Source: Undaria pinnatifida
Lineage: Eukaryota > Sar > Phaeophyceae > Laminariales > Alariaceae
Direction: 5' to 3'
Length of the DNA stretch: 64,000 nt
Assembly (NCBI GenBank): GCA_012845835.1
Contig: JABAKD010000019.1
Coordinates: forward strand, 5,689,494 to 5,753,493
Shown here: piece after piece, positions 30,151 to 42,500 of the stretch
Numbering within the stretch: the stretch's first letter is position 1
How the letters are laid out: each line of letters starts with the position of its first letter
The notes under the pieces: model-generated
The model's input: the letters and a program-made list of their open reading frames with translations, nothing else
Told to the model about the DNA's origin: nothing
The model's database searches: none
Position numbers and translations under genes: made by a program

Positions 30151-32174
30151 GCGATAGCGCGAGCTGTCCCTACCAGCGGTGCCCGTTACTACTCCAGCAG
30201 CGCAAGACTACTATTATATGCACCTCTTTTACGCTTCTTGTGTTAGATGCATGCTATCTACGATTTTGTTAAGGTGTGCCTGATACGTGCCAATGTCTTT
30301 CTTCACTTGGGTAGCTCTGGTAAGGCACATGCGATAAGCGCGATCGGAGTATCACACACAACTCGCAAAGATGAGTTGCGAGAAAAACCTTCGACCTCAC
30401 AGCTGTAAGGTACTTTTATTTTGTGTAACATATCGTACACCGGAGTCCTCGGTCGAGGAAGCTTGACCCAAAAAAACGACTCCGAGGAAAAACCATATTG
30501 GATGCAATTGTTATTATTTCATTTGCCATCTTACAATAATGTAGCATGAGTGTCGAAAGCCAGAAACATGATGAAAGAACACAACAAACACCCAGATGAA
30601 AGCGTGAAACGATGTTTCCACCAACAAAAAAACTACGAATACTAGATGTAACCTCCCCGTTCTCCTGGCCCTGCCCCGTCCAGCCGCAAAGGCCAAGTCC
30701 TCCCCCCTATATACACTTCCGAAGAAGCATCGAACGACAACCCGCTGTCTACATGACAAATGGCTGGTTTGTAACTGCTACGCGTATGTTTCGACGCAAT
30801 CGGATGAGCAATTATATGGCCAAGGTATACCGAAAAACAAAAAACTAGTAAATAAAAAAGAAAAGGTGTTCCACCGACTTTGGGTACTCGTTTTTTTGTC
30901 GGCCGGTAAAATCGCTACCCGATGAGACGAAGGTATGTTCTTGGGCAAAAAGAAATGGGGTTCCAGCATTATTTGGTGCGAATCGTTAGAAGAATGAACG
31001 CAGTCAATCGCCGGTCACTCCGTTCAAGCCTGTCGCCTCCCTGCGCGAACAGGGGAACAACCAGAGGATAGCTTCCCTGCGCTAACAGGGAAATAGGCAG
31101 AGGAAAAAAGGCAGAGCCAGAAACAACTTTGACCGAAAAGCGTTGTCCCTATAGCGTATAATAGCAGGCAAAGATAACCACGTTGTTGGGGCTTTCAAAG
31201 CAAAAGAAGCGGGCGACAATGGGGACAATAGTATTTTACAACATCGGCCAAGTGAAAAACAGCTGCCGTAAGCTGCTGTTGCGATAGGATATATATATAT
31301 ATATGTGCCCAAAGGGCGGCGTAGGGAGATGCATGCATGACACGCGCGAGGCAATGGCAATACCTGGTACGTCACACCTCCGACAGATCGCGATCTAGAT
31401 CATCTAGATCATCTAATAGATCATATAGATCATATATATCGTCTACATGTTGTGCAGTAGATCCTGTATGCTACCTACTAGATTATAGACTCTTGACGCG
31501 TGCTACGATGATAAGTGGTGCGCCACTTTTTTCCGGAGGCTCCTCCCTTTATGAGCTTAAGACACGTCCTTCTTAACCGAAGAACTAATTTCGAGAAGAA
31601 AAAAAAACCTCCTACTTGTACCAAATGAAACATCCGTTTCTTGGCTTAGGTATAACGAAAATTCTGTACAATAAAAAAATGGCCTATTTCGGACGATTCT
31701 GCCCCGCCCTTAAGAATCGTTTCAGACAAAAAGAGGTATTATTATCCCTTAACACCTCTCTCTATCGTATCATAGCATGTGCGTCCCTTTTTATACTATG
31801 TGGTCGATGCGCAGTAGTGTCACTACGCCTCGACGTATATACAGCAGGTGGGAAGCTCCCAAACGCCACGGTTGAATGTTGCCAGTGCCCTCTATATTGC
31901 CGGTGAAATCGCTTGGCACGACTGGAGCTCTCTACGGCATGCTGCAGTAGTAACCCCATCCCCAATAATTGTTGCACCTGTTTCCCTGAATAATTCCCTT
32001 ATACCAGGTATATTGGGTTGGCACATGCGGGCACTATTGGGATGGTTGTATATGGCACGCTAGTACGGTATGTTTCTCAACGCTGTGTGGCTAGGCCGGC
32101 GGGGGGAAGCGTACTCCTTTGTTGCCTGTCTTGGGTGTTTGACCACTGATCACGCATTCTTTTCGAGACGGGGC
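30151..32174. other. unassigned 2-kb stretch
   Basis: No gene is recognised. There is a small hairpin at about 30365-30386 (CTCGCAA...TTGCGAG), TA-rich runs at 31289 and ATCTAGATC/ATAGATC repeats at 31390-31435. Short ORFs on both strands have no motifs. Confidence 0.35.
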
Positions 32175-32405
32175 ATGACCAGCCGGGGGGGGGGGGGGGT
32201 TGAATCACGCATGACCGTTTACATCGTCTGTAGGAGCAGCCCTCCTTTCCTACAACACCAGGCAGGATGGAACACCTTGGGTTCCCCCCGACCAGACAGG
32301 CATTGCATGCACCAAGTGCGAGGCGCCGTGAGGTGTTCGGCGAGTCGCGTTGATGAAGAGTGACCTGCGTCCTGCTAAGAACCGCTTGCGGGGCGGACTT
32401 ATTCG
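32175..32405 (-). repeat. oligo-C-ended repeat, family A (copy 8, diverged)
   Basis: The G run (14) is at 32186-32199. It contains GCATGCACCAAGTGCGAGGC, GCCGTGAGGTGTTCGGCGAG, AGAACCGCTTGCGGGGCGGA. The middle part is altered. Confidence 0.7.
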
Positions 32406-32454
32406 GTGTTCCAGCCGTGCCCGCTGCGTGGGAGGCGAGAGGAAAACCTTTCCG

Positions 32455-32710
32455 CTCGTATTGCCGTCTCAACATTCACGAGTTGGCGTGGAAGATGCGT
32501 TGACCGGCACCAACGGCATGTCGCTTCTGTATTATCTACTATTTCTCTGTATTCTGGCTGCCTAAGGACTAGTGTACGGGGGGGCGTTCATAGCTGCGGC
32601 TGTCTTCGTGGTCTCGCTTCTCGCTGGGGTGTGCTCGGGTCATATTTTTTCTGGCCGTCCACTTTTTTTTGGGTGGCATTTTCACAGGAGAGAAGAAATG
32701 TCGGAAACAA
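32455..32710 (+). other. possible membrane-protein remnant
   Basis: One frame reads MSLLYYLLFLCILAA, a TAA, then GGAFIAAAVFVVSLLAGVCS, two hydrophobic helices separated by the stop. No family is recognised. It could equally be chance, and no splice-site pair restores it convincingly. Confidence 0.15.
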
Positions 32711-34020
32711 CGAACGACGATTCGTAGCAGCATCGGCCACGAAGCAACACCCGGTGTGCAAGCACTGGGAAAGGAGAAGTGCTCGAAAGGCAATGCGAGG
32801 AGCTGTGAAATAGGTGTGTAGTATCGGGGCAGTAGGTACCTAGGGACCGACTACTGCTATGCAGGGGTGTGTCTCTGGCTCTGTACTGGTCACTCACTCG
32901 AGGGTTACCAGGGGATAAAACAACAAAGACACTCGCCGCGCAGCATGGCAACACTTACTCGTACTGCTGCGCAGTCTTTTCCTCTAGATGCTTGATTATC
33001 ACGGAGATACATTGTTACACGGCGACATACAAAACATGCAAGGGGTGTTTTAGCTTGAAAAAAATCGACAATAACAATAGTTGTTGTCTGGTCTACGCAG
33101 CGTAGAGCCCGACACGGCCGGAGTCAGTCGTGACATAGGAGAGGGCGACTGAATGTTGGAGGTGCTTTTCTCTTTCGTGTCTAATTTAGTCCTTCAACAG
33201 TAGCTTTCCTTGTTCGTGTCTAATTTAGTCCTTTAGCAGTAGTAGCTCTCTGTAATAGACTATATAGCGATCGTCTCCTTTTCGGTCGGTGTTTACAAAA
33301 TAAATGGGCCCCAAAATGGGGTACCCGATTTAAGAGCCCCTTAGAACGGACCAACCATTGTCACCGCTCTTGTCTCAGATTGGGTATCGGAAGGTATTAT
33401 TAGTAGTGCATAGAAGTTACAATCGTGTGAGTTGTGGTATAGGCGTCACCAGCCGTGACACGCTGATTTGGTCGCTATTTCTCGTAAGATGTGCGCTCTT
33501 AAATCGGGTACTCCACTGGCATGAAAGAAGCATCATCATCATTATTCAATAGCTGCCGACGTGAAGTCGATCAACTAAATGTAATTTTTTTATTTTGAAA
33601 AAAATAAACACATTATTGTAAATCGTTATTTGGTTACTGGTACAAGTACATTTAACTAAAAATGTTCGCCGGGTGAACAAATATTGTACCATGATCCCGG
33701 ACAGCTTTGAGTTTTTAGGCCATGGGCAACCCCAAGCAAACTGGGGAACGTTCAAGAAGTTAAAATCACAACAGCCGTAGTCCTGGCAACGTGCCAAAGG
33801 TTGAACGTAGGAAATCCGGGCTTTGTGGAGAGCGGGAATGAATCTCAAGATGTGTGGAAGGCATGTTTGATTAGGGATACTTATACGGGTATGAGAGATA
33901 ATTTGGTGGAGATGACCTGCTGTCACTCAGGAGGGAGATGAGGACACGGCGGGTAGTAGACATGCAAAGCATACACGGCAGAGTACAGAAAACTGGTGAG
34001 TATTTAATCAACTAATTATA
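32711..34020. other. unassigned stretch
   Basis: Contains a short direct repeat at 33170-33240 (TTCGTGTCTAATTTAGTCCT twice). A - strand frame (33546-33926) ending in an A/T-rich region has no recognised motif. Confidence 0.3.
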
Positions 34021-34021
34021 T

Positions 34022-34205
34022 TATATGACAATAAAAATACATTCCAGCTGTGAGATCAAAGACTTCGTCGAAACTCATCTTTGCATGCTGTGTATGATAC
34101 TCCGGTCGTGGATATTGCTGGGTGTGTGTCCTCATTAAGGATATATACGTCAGCGATTCCCCGTAGAACTACAGTGTAGCTTGTACCAGGGTCAACAGGG
34201 TGATG
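34022..34205 (+). repeat. dispersed repeat D, long copy 1
   Basis: Shares CATCTTTGCA-GCTG, TGATACTCCGGTCG, GGGTGTGTGTCCTCATTAAG and CTGTGTAGCTTGTACCAGGG-type words with 34555-34705, extending family D downstream. Confidence 0.7.
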
Positions 34206-34554
34206 TTAACCAATCCGTGAGCTCGGAAAAAAATCTGACGGTTGTGGAAGGAATGCATCAGTTTGTTTATCACTTATCATGTATATCCTGCAAGTGTTAG
34301 AACCGATGAGGGGAGGGCGGGGTTTTTAAGGAGGCGGGGGGGGGGGAGGGGTTCCAACAGTTTTAGGTCGTATTAAATGTATAGGAGCTTACTGTACGCG
34401 TGGTGCTAGGTGTTGGCGATGGTGGGGGTGGCGGGGAAGGAGGGGACGGGGGGTTAATTTGAACTTGGAAGACCATAAAATAAATGAATTGGAGCTACCG
34501 CATGGATGGCTCGAAAGGTAAAAGGAAGGTGATATCACCTGCCGGGTAGTGTTT
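34206..34554. other. unassigned G-rich stretch
   Basis: G runs lie at about 34337-34350 and 34430-34455. Nothing else is recognised. Confidence 0.3.
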
Positions 34555-34705
34555 ATTATTACAAATAATTAAGATACACTCATCTTTGCAAGCTGTTCAT
34601 GTATGTGATACTCCGATCGGGCGTATTACTGGGTGTGCGTCCTCGTTAAGGATATAGGTCGGCGACACCCCTAAAAACTACTGTGTAGCTTGTACCAGGG
34701 GCTAT
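34555..34705 (+). repeat. dispersed repeat D, long copy 2
   Basis: TCATCTTTGCAAGCTGTTCA, GATACTCCGATCGGG, GTGCGTCCTCGTTAAGG and TGTGTAGCTTGTACCAGGG match the copy at 34022, about 530 bp away in the same orientation. Confidence 0.75.
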
Positions 34706-34784
34706 TATATACTGCTTGCCGCTGCGCTGTGAGGTTGAATGAAGGCTGGAGGCGAAAAAAAATCAAGTATTTCCCTCCTGCCCA

Positions 34785-34875
34785 CCGTAGGGGGTTAACT
34801 CCTTTAGAGCCCCCAACCCCCCCTATACTAAATCCAAGTGATTTTGTCCCCCAAAACGGGTTTCCAGTTGTTTAG
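34785..34875. repeat. short MITE (family P, copy)
   Basis: GGGTTAACTCCTTTAGAGCC is the left end with TTAA, then CCCTATACTAAATCCAAGTG and AACGGGTTTCCAGTTG. The right TTAA is not preserved. Confidence 0.65.
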
Positions 34876-36160
34876 TGGCAGCCTGTTATCGGGGAGGAAT
34901 CCTCGTATGACGATTGAATATATGAGAGCGCTGAAGGTTAGATATAGGCTGGATGTAGAGCAAAGGGTCGAGATTGAATGAATAATTCTCCAGATTCATG
35001 AAGCGTAACAAATGATTAGGGAGCAAATTCCAGAAAGGATTCAGCTTTTGAAAACTCACTATATTGGTGATAGTGTCGGGAGGGAAGTTGTGGTCCACAG
35101 CAGCTCGGGAGATTGCATATGTCGGAACATATCATCAGTTGATCCCTCGCTTCATAACCTGCATCTCTCAGGGCAGACAGACAGATCCCTAGTCAGTCTA
35201 TTTGATCTGTACTGCACAGGTCCTGCTTACAACATATCATAACGAGACGAAGAATCTAGATGATCTAAACGATCTTCGTGTATTATTTATCTATAGATCG
35301 TGATAATCTGTCCGCCGACGTGTGGAATAATGTCAAAAAAAAAATCAAACGCCGCGTTTTCGTCCCGTTCGCGAGCAACAAGAGACATCTCGTCGTTCAT
35401 CGCTCCGAATAATCCAATCGAAAGCGGCGCAGCGGCGCGTTGTTTTTGGCCCGTTCCAGGTCCGGATTCGGGGTCAGAGATAAGGGGTTGGGGAGAGTTT
35501 ACTACGTATGGCCGTGCCTTGATTCCACCCCCCCCCACCACCGAAAGTGCTTCCCAACCCCGACCAATCGTTGACAATCAACAACCTTATCCCAGGAAAA
35601 GATCGATCCTAACAATGAAGCCTTAGGAAGGCTCAATTCAAAAATCAACGGTTTTCGCGGGTCAAGATTCTCGGCCCGCGGGTCGGGTCAGTCAGGAAGG
35701 AGGCTTGCAAAAAATCGCGGATCGAGTCGGGTCGAGAGGTGGTCAACATTTCACGGGGGGTCGGGTCAGGACGTTAAGTAAAAACAACACGGGTCGGGTC
35801 AGGGTGCCATGAAAAGATCCGATGAAAACGAGCCCAGTGGGGCTCCTGGGGCCTCGGTGAGGCTCTTTGGCCAATCCGACCGTGCGGATCTTCCGACGAG
35901 TTTGATTTTCGTTGCTCTTTGTCATTTTTCATTGTTGCTTCGGGTTTTGAGCGTCGAACTACAACTCCATTCGTGACCGGGCCCGTAGGGCGTGAGGCCA
36001 GCCAGCGGTAAGTCTCTGCGTGCCGGAACGCCCCACAACACAAACTATTACCAGGTATAGGCAGAAACTACAAACTATTGACACAAAAAAAACACAACTA
36101 AAGTGGTACGTGAACACAACAACAGAAACAAACGAAGAAACACAACAAGATTTTGCCCAA
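34876..36160. other. unassigned stretch with a GGGTCGGGTC-rich segment
   Basis: A Pro/Ser-rich + frame (35300-35626) and its antisense (35287-35577) have no motifs. 35650-35810 repeats GGGTCGGGTCAG- and GATCGAGTCGGGTC-like words. No gene can be supported. Confidence 0.3.
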
Positions 36161-36325
36161 GCTTATGTCCCTTTTCCTTTTGTTTCCTTTTCCTCTGTTC
36201 AACTTTCCTTTCCTTTTCGTTCCTCTATATTCAACTTTCCTTTCCTTTCGGTTCCTCTACTCAACTTTCCTTTCCTCTCCTCAATTCAATTTTCCCTTCC
36301 TTCTTGTTCCTTCCTGTTCGTTCCG
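36161..36325 (+). repeat. pyrimidine-rich minisatellite
   Basis: About four imperfect units of TTCAACTTTCCTTTCC plus TTTTCGTTCCTCTA. The Phe/Ser-rich frames over it are spurious. Confidence 0.8.
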
Positions 36326-36399
36326 GTTCTTCTATTGAGGCGACTCATCGCCGATCGAGTTGCCGACCGATCAATCGCACAGTTATCATGCCGCTAAAT

Positions 36400-36610
36400 G
36401 GAAAGGCAAAACAAGGTCGACTCAATCGGACTATGAGTCGGAATCAGACAACGTACAGGATCAGAAAAAGTCGGAATCGGGAAAAAGTCGGAGTAGAAAA
36501 ACAAAAGGAATCGGATAAATTCGGAACCGGATAAAATCCAGAGTAAGACAAATTCGGAATCAGATGAATTCCGAATCCGACAAATCCGGAGCTGGATGCA
36601 TTCAAAATCG
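36400..36610. repeat. degenerate TCGGAATC-type tandem tract
   Basis: CGGAATC/GGAATCGG words recur about ten times with variable spacing. A C-rich run follows at 36740-36775. Non-coding. Confidence 0.6.
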
Positions 36611-36999
36611 TTGCCATTAACAAGAAGATTGCATTATACTGCATGGGATTGGATTATGAACTGGACTCGGTTAAATCGGATTGGCGTCGATTGGAAGCCC
36701 CAGCCCCCACATCCTCAAACCCTAGGACCGGGAAACCAAAGCCCCCCCCCCCCCCTCCCCCCCCCCCCTCCACCTCCGCCCTCTTAACTCGCCACCCCCC
36801 GCCATCCTCCGGCTCAACCGAAATGGTCCGCGATGAGTGCCCACGGGTGGTGGCCGAATAGGTACAGAAAACAACAAAAAACCCAAGACTTTAAAAGCAA
36901 AAAATGTATTACAAACCCCTTCCTTCGTGCCTTGCTGCAAGACGTATTGATAGCACAATCACCCGTGGTTAAAAAAATCTCTCTCGGGTACGTACTCGA

Positions 37000-37145
37000 A
37001 CGTTTTCCCAGAAACTTCTTCGGAGCCGGCTGGGCTTCGTACAAGTTTTGTGGTATTTTCTTCGGGGCTGGGCCTTGCGCATTTTCTCCGAAAGTTCTTC
37101 GCGGCTGGGTCTCGTACATGTCGCCGGAACTTTCTTCGGGGGTGG
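37000..37145. repeat. two-unit tandem repeat of about 70 bp
   Basis: TTCTTCGG-GCCGGCTGGGCTTCGT and GTTCTTCGCGGCTGGGTCTC begin units that share GTAC and TTTTCT...CGGGGCTGGGCC parts. The frames here merely repeat. Confidence 0.6.
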
Positions 37146-38400
37146 GCCCATATCTGCAGACTATCTATTTACTCTCCGAACAACAGGGCATGCAAGCCAA
37201 AGACTAGGAAGAGGGCTCCGCCGACCAGGTGAACGGTCTTTTCAGAGATCCTGATCGAAAAGAAAAAGAAACAGGCAAGAAAACCAAAAAGATACAAAAC
37301 AAAGCAAACGCGAAAAACGCCGGATTCAGGGGAAAAGGAAAGGGGGCGCGTTAGTAGACGGCGTGCACGAAAACATGCACACGAAAATATGAAAGACGCA
37401 ACAAGACGGCGCCATGTCTATCTGCTTCACTCATCATCCGCCAAAATTCCCGAATACAGGTAATATCACGCCGACCCCCCCCCCCCCCCTCTGCCCCAAT
37501 AAACACGATCCGATATCGTGCAGATCACATCAATCCGGCATCTATGCATCTGCCCGGTAATACACAGATAATGAAACAGAGGAATCTGGTCTGTCTATAT
37601 AAGTGAAAAATGTGCAAACACACGGTAGGTACCCCACGAAACGTGCGATCTAATGGGCGCAGCTACGTGCAATCCTAAACCTGCAGCACTGGTTGCAAGC
37701 CATAAGATTACGGTTGAGGCTTACGCGCTCACGCGCTCACGCGCTCACGCGCTCACAGCTTCCGTGCGGGATAAAGTCCTGCCCCAACCACAAGCTTGAG
37801 CCCTAAACTAGCCCCAGAAGTACAGAGGGTGGGATTAGGATTAGCCAATCAAAATGGAGGTGTCGTCTATTTCGGTTGGTCCAGTAACGCCTTTCACCCT
37901 CAAACACTAAAACCCTGATAATAGATACATGGTAGTAGCGTGTGGCTGACAAATTTAGTGCTGCAGGTCTAGGATTGCAAGGAGGTCTCGTGGATCTGCC
38001 CCGTCCCATGCGTGAAAGGTACATTAGGTACCCAGTCGCTGCCTCACCCTCACCCGACAGAAAGACATGATCTAGATCGTGCACCTCATATCAACCAGGG
38101 ATCTACGCTCGTGTATCTGCCCTGTAAGATTGGACAATTAACATAATCGTGCGGGATCCGGTCTGTCCGATACGTTAACGAGTACACTCGGTTCTACACT
38201 TGTGGGATATTATTAAGGCAGGGTTGATCACGGAGAATTCGAGTTCAACGTTAATAAGTTTATTAAATATCTAAAGCAGGCTTGATTACGGAGAAGTCGA
38301 ATTCAATGAAAGTAGGGCTATCATTTTGGTGGGATTGACAGCTAGTTATCCGGTATTACTTGGAAGGTAGAGTACAAGCCAACTAACTGACTTCGTCGAC
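37146..38400. other. unassigned stretch
   Basis: No gene recognised. A C16 run lies near 37473 and four 9-bp units of ACGCGCTC(A) at 37725-37756. A 93-residue - strand frame (37803-38084) has no motif. Confidence 0.35.
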
Positions 38401-38404
38401 ATAA

Positions 38405-38595
38405 ATAAAGCACAATCAATAGTCGGGCCACACAAACACATCAGTCAGATGCAAACCCGCAGAATCCTGCAATTTGCCGCCCGTAACTACTGTCACTGCA
38501 AAACCTAAACACCAACAAGTCAAGCCACAACCGTATCAGTCGGATGCAAACCCGCATAAATCTGCAAATTACCGCCCGCAACTAACCGTAGTGTG
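38405..38595 (+). repeat. tandem pair of a dispersed repeat
   Basis: Two units with AGTC-GATGCAAACCCGCA, ATCTGCAA-TT-CCGCCCG and GCAAAACCTA-type words. An inverted single copy lies at 46180-46270 (GGCGGCAATTTGC; TCTGCGGGTTAGCATCTGAC). Non-coding. Confidence 0.6.
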
Positions 38596-38599
38596 TAAT

Positions 38600-39594
38600 A
38601 ATACCTAGCCAACTAATACCTAGTCGGCGACTTACAGTATAACTTACTACTACTGTAGTTACTACCGTCATTAGCTACGTCACGTGCTATTAACAATTAA
38701 TACAAGGTATGAATTACTGCCTGGTATTTACTATAAACAATGACGTAGTGTTAGTATAGTCAGCCGACTTACGGCCCTAGCAGATACCCATGGAATGCAG
38801 GGTCTAAGGGAATGCAGAATCTGAGCCATCGTTCACGTGTGCCACAGGTATCGTGGTATGACTCGTATTCATAGTGATGACTCGTCTCAATAGTCGCCCT
38901 GCCCTCCCTCCAACATGGTTCGACTCAGGTCGCCTTCTCGCCCGACAAACAAGACCTAGAAAAAGAAATAGGGCAGCTGATCTGTCCAACACGGAAACGT
39001 AACTAATGAAATGGCGCATCTGATCTGTACCATACCGTACCGATCCGTACCATGCCTTATCGTACCGTACCGTACCGTAACACGAAGATAACACACCTCC
39101 TTGGGACGATTTTCAAAGCTGACATTATCGACAATGGGGCAGTGGTAGATGCATGCCGATAGTGAACATTCTTAAAGGTAGCTATTAACGCTCTCTGCTT
39201 GGCCAGGGGGTAGCTTAACAGCAACTCAACCAACTTAGCGCCTCTGTCCAAGCCACGGCATCACGATCCGACCAAGTCAGCGTAGAGTATTTTAGAACAG
39301 CGTCCAAGCCTGGCGAGTCAACCTAGCGCCTTCGGGAGAGCGCAAGCAACGCGTCTACGGAACGATTTCGACTATAGCTTTCGAAAGCCACCAATTCCTT
39401 TTGTACCCCCCTCGAATTGGAGAAAACCACCTCTAAAGTTGGTCTGAGGGGGGGTGTTACATCACATGACACACGCTTTACACCCCCTCTGTAGTGGCAT
39501 GACTCTAATCCCCTCCCCCCCCCCCCCGCTACCATCACATGACTCTAGTAACCCCGCTCCACATCGCGGCATGTGACAATACTCGTCCTCTCAC
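38600..39594. other. unassigned stretch downstream of the GDT1 exon
   Basis: Short palindromic words (38640-38760) and a degenerate TACCG array at 39025-39085. The last GDT1 exon expected on the - strand was not found here. Confidence 0.35.
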
Positions 39595-42500
39595 CTCGCG
39601 GCTAACATCCGCCCCCCGATCACCGCCATGCCCGTGCACAGCGAGTGCCCAATAACCCCTCCCGCCGTTACTCCGAAGGGGTCCTTAGTCGTCGCTAATG
39701 CGATCGTCGCTATCTGCGACCGGTCCCCCCATTCCGCCAAAAATGTCATTGTGAAAGACATCGTTAGCACCTGTTTTGACGTGGTGGGGCAAAGGGGAAA
39801 TATACCGTGGCGTGGCGAGGGGTCAATGTGTCAATGTGCGTACACTCCCCAAATATACCAGTGCGGGGGGGGGGGGGGGGCGAGGGGTAACATTAGGAGA
39901 GGGGGGGGGGGAATATGTCAATGTGGGTTACCTCTCAATGTATCAGCAGCCCCCTTCCCTTCTCCCTCCTGCCCCGGGTACATTCCGCCTCCGTCGAATC
40001 ATCACATCAGGTAGACACAGTCCCGCCCCCCCCCAGTTCTCCCCGAGCACGAACCACCTTGTCCGAATATCCTCGGCGACGCAGTATCCTCCCCCCCCCC
40101 CTCTCCCCGCACCTACTGTTCTACGAACGCTTTGGCCGAATTATCACATCCCGCAGATCTCTCCCCTCCCGCTTCCTCCTACTCCTGCCCCCTCCCCGTC
40201 CCCGCCCCTCATACCCCTTTCCCCCTAGACAGACACTATACATGCCCCTGGCTCTCTGCTGGTCGCCCCGCCCTCTCCCTCTTCCTCCTGCTTCTCTTTC
40301 CTTTCTCCCCACTCCTCCCCTTCCGCCCGCGCCCTCACCCCCTCCCTCCTTCCCTTCCCACCGAGTACGAAACGCCTTCGTCATGTTCTCACCTGCGATA
40401 GAGATTTCTTGGCGCTTGATGGTCGCCTCGACCCGTTTCCCACCCCCCCCACACCCGCCTCCAACTCGAATTCGTCTTTCTTCGGCTCCCCCTCGTTCTT
40501 TTTTGTCAGCTCTTCCTCTACCTAATATGTTTTCGAGTTTTCGTGTCCCAGTACAAAATTCAGGTTAAACATTACTACAGAACATTACTACAGATGACGT
40601 GGACAGATCATAGTACAGGTAACAGTGTACAAATCCCCCTCAAATATCTTCTTCGTCAGCTCTTTCTCCACCATCGAATGTTTCTCAAAATTTTCGTGTC
40701 AGATCACAGAATAGAGTACAGGTTACAAATGTCGCGCACGACTTGGGCATATCACACGACCTATCACAGGACAGACCGCGATACAGATCAAGGTACAAAT
40801 CACTTGGACAGATAACGGGACAGATCGCTTAGACAAGTCATGGGACACATCACACAACAGATCAAAACAGGTCACGTGGCACGACAAGACAAGGACAGGA
40901 CAGATCACTTGATAGATCAAACGACAGATCACAGAACAAGTCAATATACATGACAAGTCAGAGAATGACAACACAAAGAACACCGAACAGGACCTGCCGT
41001 CGCACGATAGGACAGGACATCAACAGCGAAATGAAATCAGAACGGCCGCCACCTACAACTGAACGCCCCGAGTGCAGGCTTGCGAAGGCCCACGAGGAAG
41101 GGGCGGATGGTTGACTACGACCGATAGTTGAGGGGGCCTGCGCAAGTTGCTTCACACCGGTTTCAGGCGTAGGAATACTGGGCTCACCGAGCCCGCGGTA
41201 CAAATGGTAGCACGAGCAGCTAGCGTAGCCGTAGCAAACGTCGATAGATCTAGTAATAAGAGGAGGGATAAGTGTGCTCGAACACCCAACACCAACCCTC
41301 GGGTGAGCGGCCGTGCCTAACACGTACATGCAGATAACCAGTCGAATACTGCAACGGGCTTACTTAGAAAGTAAGAAGCAGATGCAGAACATTTTAGCAG
41401 TACAGCATGGAGTTGGAACCGCCGTAGAAGCAACAAGCAGAGCCGAGAGGAGTAGTAAGAGCAAGAGTGGCACGTTTTCAACTTGCGTGGTACCAGAAGC
41501 CTTGTATGTTTCTGCTGCGTCCCGCAAGTGATATGAGAAAATTCAATATCAAGACTTGGCATCATGCGATGCTAACCACGAAACGCGTTTCAACGCTTTC
41601 CACGCGTCCACAGTGAGTGGGTATACCAGATGTCCCACCGCTTTAAACTCGACGTCGAAGCGCGTACTAGTAAACGCCAGAGTAAACAATCATCCGGCGC
41701 ACAATGTCACCATACACAAAGTCATGTACCATGCATATCTGATAACTGAAGGAGGTAGACCAAGAGGAGAGGGGCAGCACAAATGTAGCTCAGGAGGACG
41801 ACGGCAGCGATGGCGGGAAAGAGGACGACGGCGAAGGCGTTCTCTCTTCGGGACAGCCGGCAGGATCTCTTATCCTAGCCTGGCAGAAGATCTCCTACCT
41901 TCCCCCATAGCGCTTCCGGCAAGCGACCCGGTGTTCGGGGACGAAGCAGCTTGCCTAAGGAGTTGTATGCTGGAGGGAACCCCGCCAGCATGGGTTCTGC
42001 AAATGGTGCTGCCTGCCACCACGCGCCCTGCTGGTGGCCCCGCGGAACGCCAAATTGGCGAGGTCAGAGGCAACCACGGCATGGTCGGAACTTCTCTCAC
42101 CTCGCCGATTGGGCGTTCCGTGGGGCCACTTTCAGGGCGCGTGGTGGCAGACAGCACCATTTGCAGAACCCATGCTCGCGGGGGGGCTTCTCTCCAGCAT
42201 ACAACTCCATACGTAAGCTGCTGCGTCCCCGAGCACCGGGTCGCCTGCCGGAAGCGCCCTGGGGGCAGCTAGGAGGTCTTCTGCCAGACTGGAAGATCCC
42301 GAAGAGAGGACGTCGTCATCGTTGTCCTCTCTCCCGCCTTCGCTGTCGTGGTCCTCCTGAGCTACACTCGCGCTGCCCCTCTCCTCCTCTTCGGGGTTTC
42401 CTCCCTGGCTTCGGGCGGTTCTCCCTGAGCGGGGGGGGGGCTGCTTGGGCCTCGAAAGGGTTGCCTCGCTGACGTTTTTGTTTTTACCTCCGTGAGCTCT

